From contig JAFEMH010001306.1 in the NCBI GenBank assembly GCA_022495995.1, positions 427,001-491,000 of the forward strand: DNA of 64,000 bases. The letters run 5' to 3'. A model generated the notes under the pieces. It was not told the origin of the DNA. It did no database searches and saw only the letters and a program-made list of their open reading frames with translations. The DNA comes from Adenophora triphylla var. japonica. Taxonomy: Eukaryota; Streptophyta; Magnoliopsida; Asterales; Campanulaceae. Positions 9,205 to 21,914 of this stretch are shown piece after piece. The position numbers and the translations under genes were made by a program. Numbering within the stretch: the first letter of the stretch is position 1; each line of letters begins with the position of its first letter.

Positions 9205-12200
9205 ATGAAGAAGCAATCATCGGCCAAATCTCCGGCAATCCGCCCTGGTCAAGTCCGGAATCTTAATTCCAGTTCCAGCTCCGGTTCCACTCCCAGACAT
9301 GGAAGAATTTACAGCAATTACAGCTTCAGAAATCATCAAGAGGAGATGGAAGAGAAGAAGACGAATAAGAACGGTTCATTTGTTGATTTAATCAAAGCTA
9401 TATTTACCTGCAACGGCGGTAAACCTGATGAAATTCAACCGCACACTCAACAACCTAGCGAAACGTTATCGTGTAAGTTATATATTGTACTTTCATCTTT
9501 CGTGATTAAGTAATTTGTGCTGTTTGTGGTTAATATTGATCTGTTTTGATTGTGATATGATCGAATATTGTTCATTTAAGAGTAAATGAATTGAAATCAA
9601 GAAGTGTTAATTCAATTGGATTACTGTAAGTATCCATTTAAGGTCATTTTGAAGGATAAGTTATAATTGTTGGAATGATTAGTACTTTGTCGCTCAAAGG
9701 AAAACATGTAGTTGAAGATCAAAATTCACATGTGAAGCATCCTTGTTTTAGAAACTTTTGATGTTACTTCATGTTGTTGTCGTTTCCAGTGCAAAGAGAT
9801 TCTAAAGATGGATGCTTAAAAAGTTTGTCATTGGGTCACATGTTAAGCGTCATTATTTTTGAAAGTTTTGCCCTCGTTCACATTTGTTATGCTTTCCAAT
9901 GCCATTACTCGTGCGAATTTCAATGCCAAAAATTGTGTTAATGTATGTCGGAGAGTATGTTATGCTGTTAGTTAAGATTTTAATGAAGGAGACTGATTGG
10001 GTTGTGTGGAAAGCCAGAAATGGTGCTATATCTCAAAATGAAAGCCCCAATTGCTATTGAGATCCAAGCTGCAAGTGCACCTAGCGCTTGTTTGGTATGC
10101 ATCAATGGTCATTACATTCCACGGCGGTTTAGTACAAACCTCATACCATGTAGTGTAATTATCATGGAAAGGAATCACGATTCTCTTGTACCAAATGAGC
10201 ACTTAGAGAATACTCTGCAGTCAATGGAGAAATGGAGAGGTCTTCTTATCCTCTATAATCCCTAATGGTGTTATATTTGGACAAGATTTGTCTCCCTCTC
10301 AATTGATGATTAAGTTCAAGTGCTCAACTTCAGTGGAGCTTACATGGGATTGCTGCAAGCTACAGGTAGTAATATTGCAAAAGATGCATGGAAACTGTTT
10401 TTGATTTGAGAAACTGCTCCTTTTTGCAATTCAGTGGGTTTCTGCAGAGCTCTTGCAATTTGTGAAGCTTGTAGACACTTACGCCTTATGCATAGGGAAT
10501 AACTTCCAAAAATTCATCAAGCTGCCATCTAGTGATGATTACCTCCCCTGGATTCTAGGTGCACTTATGTAGGACATTAGAAATTCACGTAAAAGAATCT
10601 TCATTTTCGTGGGTGTCTATGAAAGGGAAAATATTTGCCTGTTGGATTGTCAAAACTCCAGCTAAAGCTTTCTTATATTTGGGTTGGTGTGGAACCCTCC
10701 CATCCCTAGACTCCATTATTCTGTTGGATTTCACTGCTCTTCAGACATAGCACTAAATTTTGTCATCCTTCACAAAGAAATGCAAAAAGTTGCTAAACGT
10801 GGATAATTGACAAGTGCCTTAAAGGGAACATGTTAGTCGGACCCACAAACATTGATTGAATTGTACAGTGAACTGAAGGATTTTGGTGGTAGGGCTTAAC
10901 TAGTATATGGAGGAATTGTGCCCGTCTACAATTAATGAAATTAGATTTTCAAGCTTGATAAATCAAAATCTTGGTCCGAACAGTGTCTCTAAGGTCTGAA
11001 GTTGTCTATCCTTTAAGATCCAAACAGTCTTGTTCATCTAATTTAATTCAATCAAGAAATGTCTTAAAAACATGAGTTCAATCTTTACAGGAAACTGATA
11101 CAACATATTAGAATCCCAGAAAGGGAATAGGATTATATGAAAGATTTTAGCCATAGAGAAGGTTTGCAAATAATTAGGGAAAAAGATTGATGATGGCTGC
11201 AAAATAAACCCCCTAGTTGGTGTATCCATGAGGTCCTGGCTTTTATAAATGTGACTTACCAAAGAAACTGGGAAAATGACAAACTGCTCCACCATAAAGT
11301 ACTCACTGATGCTGTTCTGCTGGGGTTGTTTATACTAATCAGTCCTGTCCGTGTTTTGCAGATTCAACAAATTCCTCCGCAAGCAATGGCCAATTCAAGT
11401 ACTCTGGATCCTCGAGATCTTCCAAAGCCACAGTTGGACAGGACGGGGCGGCTGATTTTTCCTTTGAAGAAATTTATAAAGCAACAGGAAACTTCTCTTC
11501 AGCAAATATAATTGGGGATGGAGGGTTTGGTACTGTATACAAGGGAAAATTGAAGAATGGGTCTCTCATTGCTGTAAAACGGGCAAAAAAGGTAAACAAT
11601 GTTGAAGAAAAACTATGAATCTATACTTACCATGACTGAAAATATTTGTTACCATGACCAATAAAAACATACATATAAAATATTCATATGGCCATAAAGT
11701 TGGACCAAATGAAATATTGAAAGCATTTAAATTTGAAGAATGATCATAAATAAAGTTACTTATGTGATCTTTTCTTCTCTCCTATAAAATAAAATTATTA
11801 TTGAGCTTGTAAGTGCAAACTGATCTTAAGAATCTTTGGCAGAACAATTCTGATCGAGGCTCATCAACTGAGTTCAAAAATGAAATTCTTACCTTATCGA
11901 AGATTGAGCATCTGAATTTGGTAAAGTTTCTTGGATATGTGGAGCATGGAGATGAACGAATTATATTGGTTGAGTACATTTCGAATGGAAATCTTCGAGA
12001 GCATTTAGATGGTAAATAACAAAACATATAAATCTCAGTTTTTGTACACATTTTTTTGAGCCAATTGCAATTTGATAACCTGTGTTTTTGTTGATTTTGC
12101 AATTCTGTTCCCGAGATTGAAAAAATTGCAACTCGGTTCCTAACAGTGTTAAATTTTTTAGGGCAATCCGCAATTTGGTTACCTGAATTTGTATGACTTT

Positions 12201-14959
12201 CGCAATTTGGTTCCCGACATTGAAAATTGGACAATTCGATTTCTCAATTTGTCATTTTGTTGCAAATTGATACAAACACTAACTTTATGTTAGATTTTAG
12301 ACGGAGAAGGTGTCATGTGTCATACACATGACGTTCTTAGGGGCACATTCGTCATTTACCTCCCCAATCATTTTATCTCTTCCCCTTTCTAAAACACACA
12401 GACGCTCTCTCTCTCTCTCTATCTTCAAACACTCTTTAACTCCGGCGGCCCACCACCTCCTCGCCACCCACATGAGTACCATTCTTCTTCGTCTCCGGCA
12501 GTCGGCTTTTCTTCTCTCCCTCGCTGCCTCAGCGGCGGCTCTGATCTTCCATCTCTCTCAACTCCAGTGTCTTCTTTCTACCTTGATTTGAGCCAGATCC
12601 ACTGAAACCCTAGGTTACACACCATCCTTGACCGACCGATTGTAACAGAATCGACAACGTTGTTCTCCGCAAGCGTCTCTTTTGGCCTAGATCTGAGCCA
12701 TATGCAACGGAAAACACCATCTTCGTACAACCGAGAGTGTTAACTGTCGACGAAGAAAACGCCATCGCCAACCTCTCTCCTACTCTGTTCATCTTTCCTG
12801 GCGGCCAAATCAACGGACCTGACACAAAACAAGCAGTTTTGTTCACTCTTCGCAGCTATGCGATGTTTTAGCAAAGTTCGAACACTTAACAATCTCGTTT
12901 AGGGTTTCATATCTCTCGCTTAGGCTCTATTTCCCTTCTCCGGCAAACACAATCAAATCAAGTCGGGAGGCGTGTGTGTGGCGTGGGAGAATGGGAGAGT
13001 TATGGTGCAAGGTGAGGCAGGGGGTAGGGAGGGATTTTGAAATTGAGGGAGAAGATGGAGGGGGATTATGTAAATAATGTTTTGCATTTTAGCCTTCATA
13101 TTATGTTAAATACCTTTAAGGATATTGAAAAGCATTTTCCCCTATGAATTGACTTAGATGCCCCCTTAAAAAGTCATGTGTATGGCACATGCCACCTTCT
13201 CCGTCAAAAATCTAACAGAAAGTTAGTTTTTTATCAATTTGCGTGAAAATGACAAAGTCAGGAATCAGATTGTCCAATTTTCAATGTCGGGAACCAAATT
13301 GCGAAGGTCATACAAACTTTGGTAACAAAATTGTGAATTGCCTGATTTTTTACAAAAATACAGGTTACCAAATTGCAACAAAATGTAAATGTTAGGAATT
13401 GGGGTGCAACTTTTACTTCAATTTGCAACAAACTGTATATGTTCGGAATCGGGTTGCAATTTTTTCAATCTTGGGAATCAAATTGCAAAAGTAACCAAAA
13501 CACAGGTTACCGAATTGCAAATTGCCCTACATTTGTTTTCATGAATTAGATTCACATGGTTGCAATTTTGCTTCAGGTGTCCATGGAAACGAGCTAGAAA
13601 TTGGAGAACGTCTGGACATAGCAATTGATGTAGCTCACGCAGTTACCTATCTGCACACATATGCAGGTATTACTTCAGTCACTACTCACCAGTAGTGCAT
13701 GAAATATTCATAAATCTAATATTTTCTTCTCTTTTGTTTTTAGAGACTCCGGTAATACATAGAGATATAAAAGCATCAAACATCCTCATCACTGAGAAAT
13801 TCCGTGCCAAAGTGGCTGACTTTGGATTTGCCCGCATGGCTGTGGAAGATTCAGATGCAACTCATATCTCGACACAAGTCAAAGGAACGGCAGGCTACTT
13901 GGATCCTGAATACCTTAAGACCTACCAACTTACTGAGAAGAGTGATGTTTACTCCTTTGGGGTATTGCTTGTGGAGCTAGTGACTGGAAGACAGCCAATT
14001 GAACCAAATAGACCTCAAAATGACAGAGTTACCACAAGATGGGTTAGTATTTCATGCCATTGAAATTGCAAAAATAAACGTCTCTCTATGGTAAAACCTA
14101 TTAAGCATATACTGTGGGTTGTTCCGCCTCCAATACTTTAGGCATCAGCCATATGATACCTCTCAGATTCAGTTTTAGTCACGCTGATATATTTTTCTAA
14201 GTGGGTCTAAGTCTAACAAAAAAAAAAAAAAAAAAAAAAACTTCCGCTATGAACACTTTTTTTGTCGTTGTAAGATTGGTCACTTTTTCACCTTCGGAAA
14301 ATGCTATTTCTTAAGACAGCTGTTGTGGGATAAAGATTGATGTCTCGGTCTCATGACCATGTCCCTTGTCTGAGGCACCAAGCACACAGGGACGACCCAT
14401 AGAGGTGCAGGCTGGGCGATTGCCCAGGGCCCTTGTCCAGCTGGGGTCTAACTTTAGGTCCACCATTATTTACATCACCTGTATTCTTTTAAATAAAAAT
14501 TAAAAGTGCAAGATTCCTAAACAGTTGAAGCATTGTTAAGATGGTAAGCATGCCTTAAACAGCAATAGAGGTACATGGTTTGAATGTCGGGAGCATGAAA
14601 TCATGATTTTTAGCTTACAGTGCCTCAAAATATTTTATCATGATGTATATATGTATGTATACAAACTTAAAATGCCTCGTGTATTTGATCTAGAGATACA
14701 ACAACAAAGCCTTAGTCCCAAAATAAATTTGATCTTGAGATCATAGAATTAAATTCTAAAGTATCATATTTACCTATATATTATTATTGTTATATATGTA
14801 TATCTACATATATATTATACAATATACTTAAATATTAGGGCCCCAAATATTTATTTATTGATGTATACATCATATATTTCAAAACATTAGCGTCTCACTT
14901 ACTTTTTATCTATATTCTATACATATATCATAGATTCAAATCATATGGCACCATATATA

Positions 14960-14998
<39 letters not shown>

Positions 14999-15718
14999 TT
15001 TTTTTTTCCGAACTCAAAGATAGAAAGCCGTCAGGGCCTATCATTTAGCATCACCCTGGGGACTACAAAACCATAGTGCCCGCCCTGCAAGCACATGCAA
15101 TATCTCTGAACAATTTCTTTACTCAAACTCAAGTAAAAAATGCTTGAACTCACTAAAAGTGAACATAAAATTCTATAGGCATTCTTGGTTAAAGTCATGG
15201 ATACCGCGAGACTAAACTTATGTATGAACCAGACCTGAACACAACACGACTCAAGCAGAGTCTCATCTTGAACTTAGTCTTGCTCCGCTAATTAACAGCT
15301 CTGCAACCCTTTTTTTTTTTTTAATTTAAAAATGTTGTACAATACGACATTTTGACGACCCATTGATATAAAAAAAAAATCATAATGTGTGCAGGCAATG
15401 CATCGACTAAAAGGGGGAGAGGTGGTACTAGCAATGGATCAAAAACTTCGAAGGAATCCTGCATCTCTTTTCGCGGTGGAGAAAATACTCAAACTGGCTC
15501 GACAATGCATAGCACCTACAAGACAAATGAGACCAACAATGAAGAAATGTGCCGAGATTTTATGGAGAATCAGAAAAGATTACAACGAGTTATGTCTCCC
15601 TAATCCTGCTGCTCCAACCTACTCTGCACAAGTACCTCCAATAGATGCTAAAAAGAATCGTCACGAGTTTTTTGGGATTGACGAAGATAGTGAAACCTAT
15701 AGATTTCGTTCTGCGTAA
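9205..15718 (+). CDS. CRCK: Calmodulin-binding receptor-like cytoplasmic kinase (CRCK family), six exons
   Basis: Coding exons are 9205-9472, 11362-11591, 11831-12011, 13577-13666, 13744-14042 and 15395-15718. All introns are GT-AG and phases agree, giving 463 residues. Residues 1-120 are a Ser-rich cytoplasmic leader with no signal peptide or membrane segment. The kinase domain follows: glycine loop GDGGFGTVY (about 141-149), ATP lysine in AVKRAKK (162), HRD motif [10 protein letters not shown] (262-264), DFG (282-284) and [10 protein letters not shown], so all catalytic residues are present. Length and organisation fit the CRCK family of plant Ser/Thr kinases, whose members bind calmodulin in stress signalling. 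The calmodulin-binding site itself is not visible to me. Introns 1, 3 and 5 are long, and 3 and 5 carry transposons. The start at 9205 is chosen because the downstream protein is family-like. Which CRCK paralogue it is remains open. Confidence 0.9.
9473..11361 (+). other. CRCK intron 1
   Basis: The donor is gtaagt and the acceptor ttttgcag. The 1889-bp intron contains short open stretches (10002-10265, 10559-10750) that match nothing I recognise. I see no clear transposon ends in it. Confidence 0.7.
12057..13528. mobile_element. Pack-MULE-like element with long inverted repeats in CRCK intron 3
   Basis: Two long inverted arms, about 12057-12345 and 13170-13528, align over roughly 290-360 bp. 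Both contain 'acctgtgtttt', 'attgaaaattggacaat' and 'gacggagaaggtg' motifs. The flanks are acatttttt (12048-12056) and acatttgtt (13529-13537), a 9-bp target duplication with one mismatch, as for Mutator-like elements. The 820-bp interior is unlike the arms: it has a CT microsatellite, GC-richer sequence and a stretch with coding character near 12640-12850. No transposase. Inserted in an intron, so the host reading frame is not interrupted. Confidence 0.75.
14387..15087. mobile_element. Non-autonomous hAT-type element in CRCK intron 5
   Basis: The element starts CAGGGACG and ends CGCCCTG, a short hAT-like inverted terminus, and is flanked by a perfect 8-bp target duplication caagcaca (14379-14386 and 15088-15095). 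The interior is AT-rich with a TA microsatellite at about 14955-14992 and has no transposase. Confidence 0.85.
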
Positions 15719-16315
15719 GGGATCTAAGATTCCAGGTATAGGTGTATACTAAACACAAGTGTGTATGATTGATTATTTGTTAGTTGTCACTCTTTTGTAT
15801 CATTCTTTTCTGCGAGAATATGTATATTTTTGTGTGTACAGGCTGTGCTGGAAAGGCAAAATCGATCACTGTTGTGTTATTTACCAAAAATGCTTTGTTC
15901 AATGTTATTTTAACAAAAAAAAAAAAAACCCCCACCCAGCTAGGCAGGTTATTTCATAAATCTAAGAATTGTGTATAGTATGTATTTAAAAAGTAAATTT
16001 GTATTCATGGTTTATATGTTTGCGGCCATTGTTGATTATACTCAATCCACATTCATTTAGGGTAATACTAAATTTTAAAAATTTTGATTTACAAAAAGAT
16101 CTGTATTGTATTGATGCAATGTGCATGTTTGCTTTAAACATTTTTAATTAATTAGATTGTGACGAATATACAGTCAATACATCCAATAAAATATCGTTAG
16201 CTCAAATATCAATACATCCAATAAAATATTAGCTCAAATATGACCAATAAAAATGTCAATAAAACATTGTTACCTCAATACAACCAATAAAAATGTGGTT
16301 TGCTCACTTTGAATA
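15719..16315 (+). other. CRCK 3' region and intergenic spacer
   Basis: This is the 3' UTR and AT-rich spacer. A short direct repeat around 'atccaataaaat' recurs at 16180-16225. Nothing else is seen before the gypsy LTR. Confidence 0.5.
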
Positions 16316-17060
16316 TGATGCTGCCTAAAAATAATGATTGGGACTTGGACCAAGGTCAACAGCGGGAAATGATCCAGTAGGCCCAAAGCGAGTCAAGGCC
16401 CAAGAAGAATATAGGGATAAAGGTAGCCCAGTTGGGGTTCACTGGAAAAGGTGCCGATAGATGTCCCACTAAGGTCAATGAAAGGGAAAGCCCAAGGAAA
16501 TATATGCGAGATATTGGTTACTGAAAGATAATTAAGCAAGCCGACATGATAATAGCGTAAAAGGAGAAGGCGAGATATTAAGTCAAGGCGACACAATATC
16601 CAGTTATCCATATCCAGCGAGAGATGGCTTTCAACTGGTGCGACTCATAAGAGGCGGCATATAAATATCTACGAAATGGGACCCATAAAACGGTTGGGCA
16701 TTGGGAAAAGTGATCACGTGTTGTGAGTTTATTCTTTTTGCTAGCCAATGGAATGATGACACATGGACATAGGCATGGAACGTGAGGAGGTCATGTGCGT
16801 GGCACGAGGTGAGGAGTATATATATGAGGGATAGTCTTCATTGGCAAGGTACGTACACACCTTCACCCACAAACACTTTTTCATATTGTTCAGATTTATC
16901 ACCTCGGACAAACACTTATCCTCACGCCGGAGGGGCTTACGCCGGAGTCACCCCCGGCTTAGTTGACGTTTGTGTTTGTGCAGATTTGAAGAAGGACCGG
17001 AGCTATCCTATTCCGACTACAACGGTCGTGTTGCCGCTGAGAAAATTTCTGGCAACATCA
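16316..17060 (+). repeat. 5' LTR of element B
   Basis: TG...CA ends. A TATA box (TATATATA, 16817-16824) precedes the presumed transcription start. Pairs with 26346-27091. Confidence 0.95.
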
Positions 17061-17061
17061 A

Positions 17062-17079
17062 TTGGTTCCGTTGCCGGGA
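17062..17079 (+). promoter_or_regulatory. Primer-binding site of element B
   Basis: TGGTTCCGTTGCCGGGA begins two bases after the 5' LTR. It resembles the complement of the 3' end of plant tRNA-Asp with a few mismatches, the primer usual for Tat-type elements. Confidence 0.6.
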
Positions 17080-17689
17080 CTGATTTTTCTTCGTCGTTTG
17101 AAGGTTCGCCGGCGGTAGGTTAGAAAGTGTGAGGCGAGGTTGGTAGATCTGGGCGATTTGGTGTGTCTTGAGGTTAATTCATTTGGCGTACGGTCAGTTA
17201 AGTTTTGTTTGCCATTAGTAGTTTGCGAACTGTGAATCCGTTTATTTTTATTGTGGTTGTTGTTGGGTTGGATTATTGTTCTTATGTTTTTGGGTGAGTC
17301 GAAGTTTTTGTGATTTATTGGATGGTTGGATTCAAATTTTTGAATTCAGATTTAAGATGTTGGTCTGGATTGAAAGCTTTGGTATGGATTGAAATTTTTT
17401 AGAATTCGTGAAGGTCGATTATAGTTTTTGTTTGAATTTGATTGGTGAAAGGATTTTGGAGTTTCTGGATTTTAATTTGGTTTTATTGACATAAAGTTTT
17501 GGGGTTTTTCTAGGTGGATAGTTGGTGAAATCTGGGAATTCAAATTTGGGTTGAAGCGTCTTCAAGTTTCTGGGTTAGATCTTCAAATCTTCGTCAGATT
17601 TGCAGATCTTCAAGTTTGAGTTCATAATTTGGTTACGTGGGTGATAAGGAATAACAACATCGGAGAAAGGCGTAGTTGGTCAATAGACA

Positions 17690-19092
17690 ATGACGGGTGG
17701 GAGTCTTATCCCGCCTATAGTGATGCAGGATACAAGAATAAACATGATCACCGACTTAGGAGGGTGTGATGACTGGGAGGAAACTGAAAGTATGAGGAAT
17801 AAGTCGGCGATCATTATTATTGATGAAAAGGCGGAAGATGTAGTTTTGCGAGAAAGAGATGATGAGCGAGATACAGAGATAGAGATGGTGGAAGAAAGAT
17901 CAGAAGGAAATTTGATGGCAATGATTGCAACGCGAGCTGAAATGGCCTGGTCAAGATCTGCAGAATTTGTGAAAATGAAGGAACCCCTTATTGAGGAAAT
18001 AATGGATTCAGATAGTGAGGAGTGTGATGAAGAGATTATAGTAGAAACACCTGAAGGTGTGTCATTGGTCGAAAGAGATAAGGGGGAGAGCGGCGACAAA
18101 GGTGGTAAGGGATGTGTCATTAAGAGGAAGGCGACAGAGATGAAGGTAGATACGTTACAAATGCGAGATAAGCCGGATATTCAGGCGGCAGAGGAATTAG
18201 AGAAGATAATTGTTAATGATGAATATCCGGAGCAGAAAATAAAAATTGAAAAACAGTTGGGAAAGGATGAGCGGAATAAGTTGGTTAATTTTTTGCGGAA
18301 TAATACTGATGTGTTTGCTTGGAAGCCTGAAGATATGCGTGGCATAGATGAAAATGTCGCCCTTCACTGTTTGAACGCTGATCCAAATGTAGAGCCCTTT
18401 AAACAGAAGGTGAGATATCTTTCTGCGGAAAAGGAGAAGGCGGTAATTGGGGAAGTTGAGAAGCTATTAAAGGCAGGAATCATTGAAGAAATTACTTATC
18501 CAGTTTGGCTAGCTTGCCCAGTTATGGTGTTGAAGGCAAACAAGAAATGGCAGATGTGCATCGACTTTACAGACCTGAATACAGCTTGCCCTAAAGATTG
18601 CTATCCCTTGCCAAAAATTGATAAGTTGGTGGATTCCATTGCGGGGCATAAAGTTTTTAGTTTTATTGATGCGTACTCAGGGTATCATCAAATTAAAATG
18701 CTTGAAGAGGACAAGGCCAAGACAGCGTTTAGAACCCGCATTGGCAACTTTTGTTATAAGATGATGCCTTTTGGCTTGAAGAACGCTGGGGGGCAACGTA
18801 TCAGAGGATGGTGAATAAGGTATTTAAGTCACAGATTGGGAGAAACGTAGAAGCCTACATTGATGACATGGTGATTAAGACCAAGGAAGAGGATCATTTG
18901 GCGGACCTCGTTGAGACATTTGGTAATTTAAGAAAAAATTCTATGAAGTTAAATCCCAGCAAATGCACTTTTGGAGTTACAGCGGGAAAGTTTTTAGGAT
19001 TCTTAGTAAACCGCCGCGGTATAAAGGCAAATCCGGAAAAGATCCAAGCTTTAATAGATATGAAGTCGCCCAGAACGACCCAAGAAATTTAA
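17690..19092 (+). pseudogene. Element B reverse transcriptase region
   Basis: An acidic 5' segment (about 150 residues, unrecognised) runs into the conserved pre-RT motif DVFAWKPEDMRGID and then RT motifs MCIDFTDLNTACPKD and FSFIDAYSGYHQIKM. A G-run expansion at 18790 (six Gs, where the family reading would have four) shifts the frame just after FGLKNAG. The second frame, from 18808, has the catalytic YIDDMVIK. An in-frame TAA at 19090-19092 ends it. Gag and protease that should precede RT are absent. The acidic start may be a remnant of the deleted region joined to pol. Confidence 0.85.
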
Positions 19093-19095
19093 AGG

Positions 19096-20271
19096 TTGAA
19101 CGGTAGGGTGATAGCCTTGGGGCGATTTGTGTCGCGGTCGGCTGAAAAGTGCTTGCCATTTTTTAAGGTGTTGAAAGGGGATCAAAAGTTTTCTTGGGAT
19201 GAGAAGTGCGAGGAAGCTTTTCAAAGGGTAAAGGAATATTTGGGAAAGCCGCCAATTCTATGTAGCCCTGAAGAAGGCGATCATTTGTATGTCTATCTTG
19301 TGGCCTCGGATCTCGCAGTTGCGGCAGTATTGATAAAGGAAGATGGCGGCATACAGAAGCCGGTGTACTATGTTTCAAAAGCCTTGAGTGAAGTGGAGGC
19401 GAGATACTTTAACGCGGAGAAACTGGCTTATGCTCTGGTAATTGTGACTCGGAAGTTGAGGGCCTATTTTCTATCTCACCCCGTCACTGTATTAACCGAT
19501 GCCCCCTTGAGGAAGATTTTACAGCAACCTGACTCAGCGGGAAGGCTCCTCAAATGGTCGATTGAGTTGACAGAGTTCGACATTCAGTATGAAGCGAGAA
19601 AGGCCATTAAGGCACAGGCTCTAGCAGACTTCATTCTTGAAACTTCATTTACTTATGAGAGGGAGGAGATAGAAACTCAGGGGGCTAAGAAAAGGAAGGC
19701 TAAGTCGCAGGATCCTGAAGCCGAAGAAGAACGAGAAAGACCAGCAGGTTGTTGGGAGTTGTATGTCGATAGGTCTTCCGCTAAAGACAAAGGAGGAGAT
19801 GGAATATCGCTGAGTTCACCGGAAAAAGATTGTACATACGAGAAAGCCTTAAGATTCAAGTTCAATATGTCGAACAATCAAGCAGAATATGAAGCACTGG
19901 TGGCGGGGTTGGAGCTATGTCGGGATATAGGGGTTAAGCAAGTAATAGCCCATTCTGATTCTCAATTAATTGTTAACCAGGTGAAGGGCATATATGGGGT
20001 GATGAATCAAACTTTGGCAAAGTATTGCGACATGGTAAGACATATTTTGCTAAGTTTCAGTTATTGGGAGTTAGTGCAGATTGATAGTGAGAAGAATGAA
20101 CGTGCTGACATGCTGAGCAAGGCCGCCTGCGACAAAATTGAAGAATTGCCCAAGAAAATTGCGGTAGAGTTTGTGGAAGAACCAGCATACGATAGGCCTT
20201 TGATTATGGAGGTAGAAGTAGGCGAGAAAGATTGGGTTTGCGAAATGAAGGATTATTTGGAAAGGGAATAG
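19096..20271 (+). pseudogene. Element B RNase H, duplicated (two RNase H domains)
   Basis: In frame with the preceding block, this starts with the pol connection motif and LNGRV-like junction, then the first RNase H (LYVYLVASDLAVAAVL, then YYVSKAL and LRAYFL, TDAPL). After a Lys/Glu-rich linker, a second RNase H follows: WELYVDRSSAKDKGG, SNNQAEYEALVAGLEL, HSDSQLIVNQ and NERADMLSKAA. Two RNase H domains in series are characteristic of Tat-lineage gypsy elements. The second domain has Asp in YVD, Glu in AEYEAL, Asp in HSDSQL and Asp in ERADML. An in-frame TAG ends the frame at 20271. Confidence 0.85.
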
Positions 20272-21462
20272 TTGCCCCAGGATGAAGACATGGCGAAAAT
20301 TATTAAGAAAATGTCGCCAAGATTCACAGTGCAAGACGGGATATTATATCGTAAATCTTTCTCACGACCCTTAATGAGATGTGTTGAGCCGAGTAAAGTG
20401 GATAATGTCTTATTTGAGGTACATGAAGGAGTTTGTGGCGGTCATCCAGGAGCAAGAACATTGGCCAATAAAATAATGTTCCATGGATATTACTGGCCAA
20501 CGTTGAAGAAGGATGCAGAAGAGTACGTAAGGAGATGTGATCGGTGCGGCGACACGCCAATATCCCTAGGCGACTGCGACAGGCGAACACCTATTATAGC
20601 GGCTTGGCCCTTTGATATGTGGGGGATTGATCTTATAGGGCCTTTTCCCAAAGCCAAAGGAGGAGCTCAAATGGTGGTGGTAGCTGTTGATTATTTCACA
20701 AAATGGACGGAGGCCAGGGCATTAACTTCTACTACTGAGGATCAGATAATTAGATTCATAACGGAGGAGATACTTTGTCGACATGGAATGCCGCGAGCAA
20801 TTGTTTCGGATCATGGGCCGCAATTCAGGAAGAAGTTTCATGGTTTTTGTTCGAATTTGACTATCCAAAATTGGCAATCCGCAGTTTATAGGCCGCAGTG
20901 TAATGGACAAGTGGAAGCAGCCAACAAACAAGTCCTTGAAATTTTATGCAAGAATATAGAGAAAAGGGGAGGAGCTTGGTTGGAAGAATTGTCTACCGCC
21001 CTATGGTATGTCAGAACGACGGTGAAGGGATCAACAGGAGAGACAGCGTTTGCATTAACTTATGGCTCCGAAGCAATGGCTCCCGCAGAAATGGGTCTGC
21101 CCACTCATAGAGTGACCTATTATGACGAAGTGATGAATGGCGACAGAAGGTGTAGCGAGTTAGATCTATGTGATGAGAAGAGGCTTAGAGCGAGATTGAG
21201 GATGATCAATTATAAGCAAAGGATGAAGGCTCAGCACGACAAAAGGGTGAACAAAAGGTCATTCTGTGTAGGGGATTGGGTGCTGAGGAGCCGCGAAATT
21301 AAGGGAGCAACGGCGGGATTCACCAAGTTAGATCCAAAATGGGAGGGTCCCTTTCAGATCGCCAAGATTGTGCGAGAAGGAACGTACCATTTGAAGGAGG
21401 AGGGCGTTAAAGATGTACCAAATGCGTGGAGCGTAGATCATCTCAAGCGATATTATCATTGA
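20272..21462 (+). pseudogene. Element B integrase
   Basis: In frame after the TAG. The zinc-binding HHCC module is visible (VHEGVCGGHPG...YYWPTLKKDAEEYVRRCDRC), followed by catalytic motifs WGIDLIGPFP, IVSDHGPQF and NGQVEAANKQ (D, D, E). The C-terminal part has VLRSREI and the DHLKRYYH ending before a TGA. The domain itself is unbroken for about 396 residues, so only the upstream stops disable it. Confidence 0.88.
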
Positions 21463-21729
21463 AAAGATAAAGGTAATTTGTCTATTCAAAGTTATTCTTA
21501 TGAGAATCTGTTTAAAGATAATTTTGATGAATATATGAAGTTTATTCATGAATGAAAAGTTATACAGATTATGAATGCTTTGAATAAAATAGAAATATCT
21601 TGAATGAAATTTTACACATGTCGTGAGTATTTTGAATAAGAAGGAAAACATGAGTTAATGGCTCAAAATTGTTTTGCTTTTATTATACTTTGCTCTATAA
21701 TAATGTTCATAAGTAAGTCGCTAAGAGTC

Positions 21730-21749
21730 AAGTTGCCTAAAGGCAACTT
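21730..21749. other. Conserved hairpin 1 downstream of element B pol
   Basis: AAGTTGCC-TAAA-GGCAACTT is a perfect 8-bp stem with a TAAA loop, followed by 'cactttttcgatgggagtata'-type sequence that is repeated after hairpin 2. Confidence 0.6.
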
Positions 21750-21914
21750 CACTTTTTCGATGGGAGTATATGTATACGATGATATCGCACCAAAGGTAAG
21801 AAAGCAAAGAGTTTTTTGATGAATTATCAAAACAATTTTGATGAATTATTGAAACAAATTGATGAAGAAAAAGAGAAAAGAAAAGTAAGCCGCAAAGTAT
21901 CACAAAAGAGAAAG

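Noticed and set aside
10002..10750. Open stretches in CRCK intron 1 as exons
   Set aside because: The phases of exons 1 and 2 match directly, and these stretches show no kinase or other recognised sequence.
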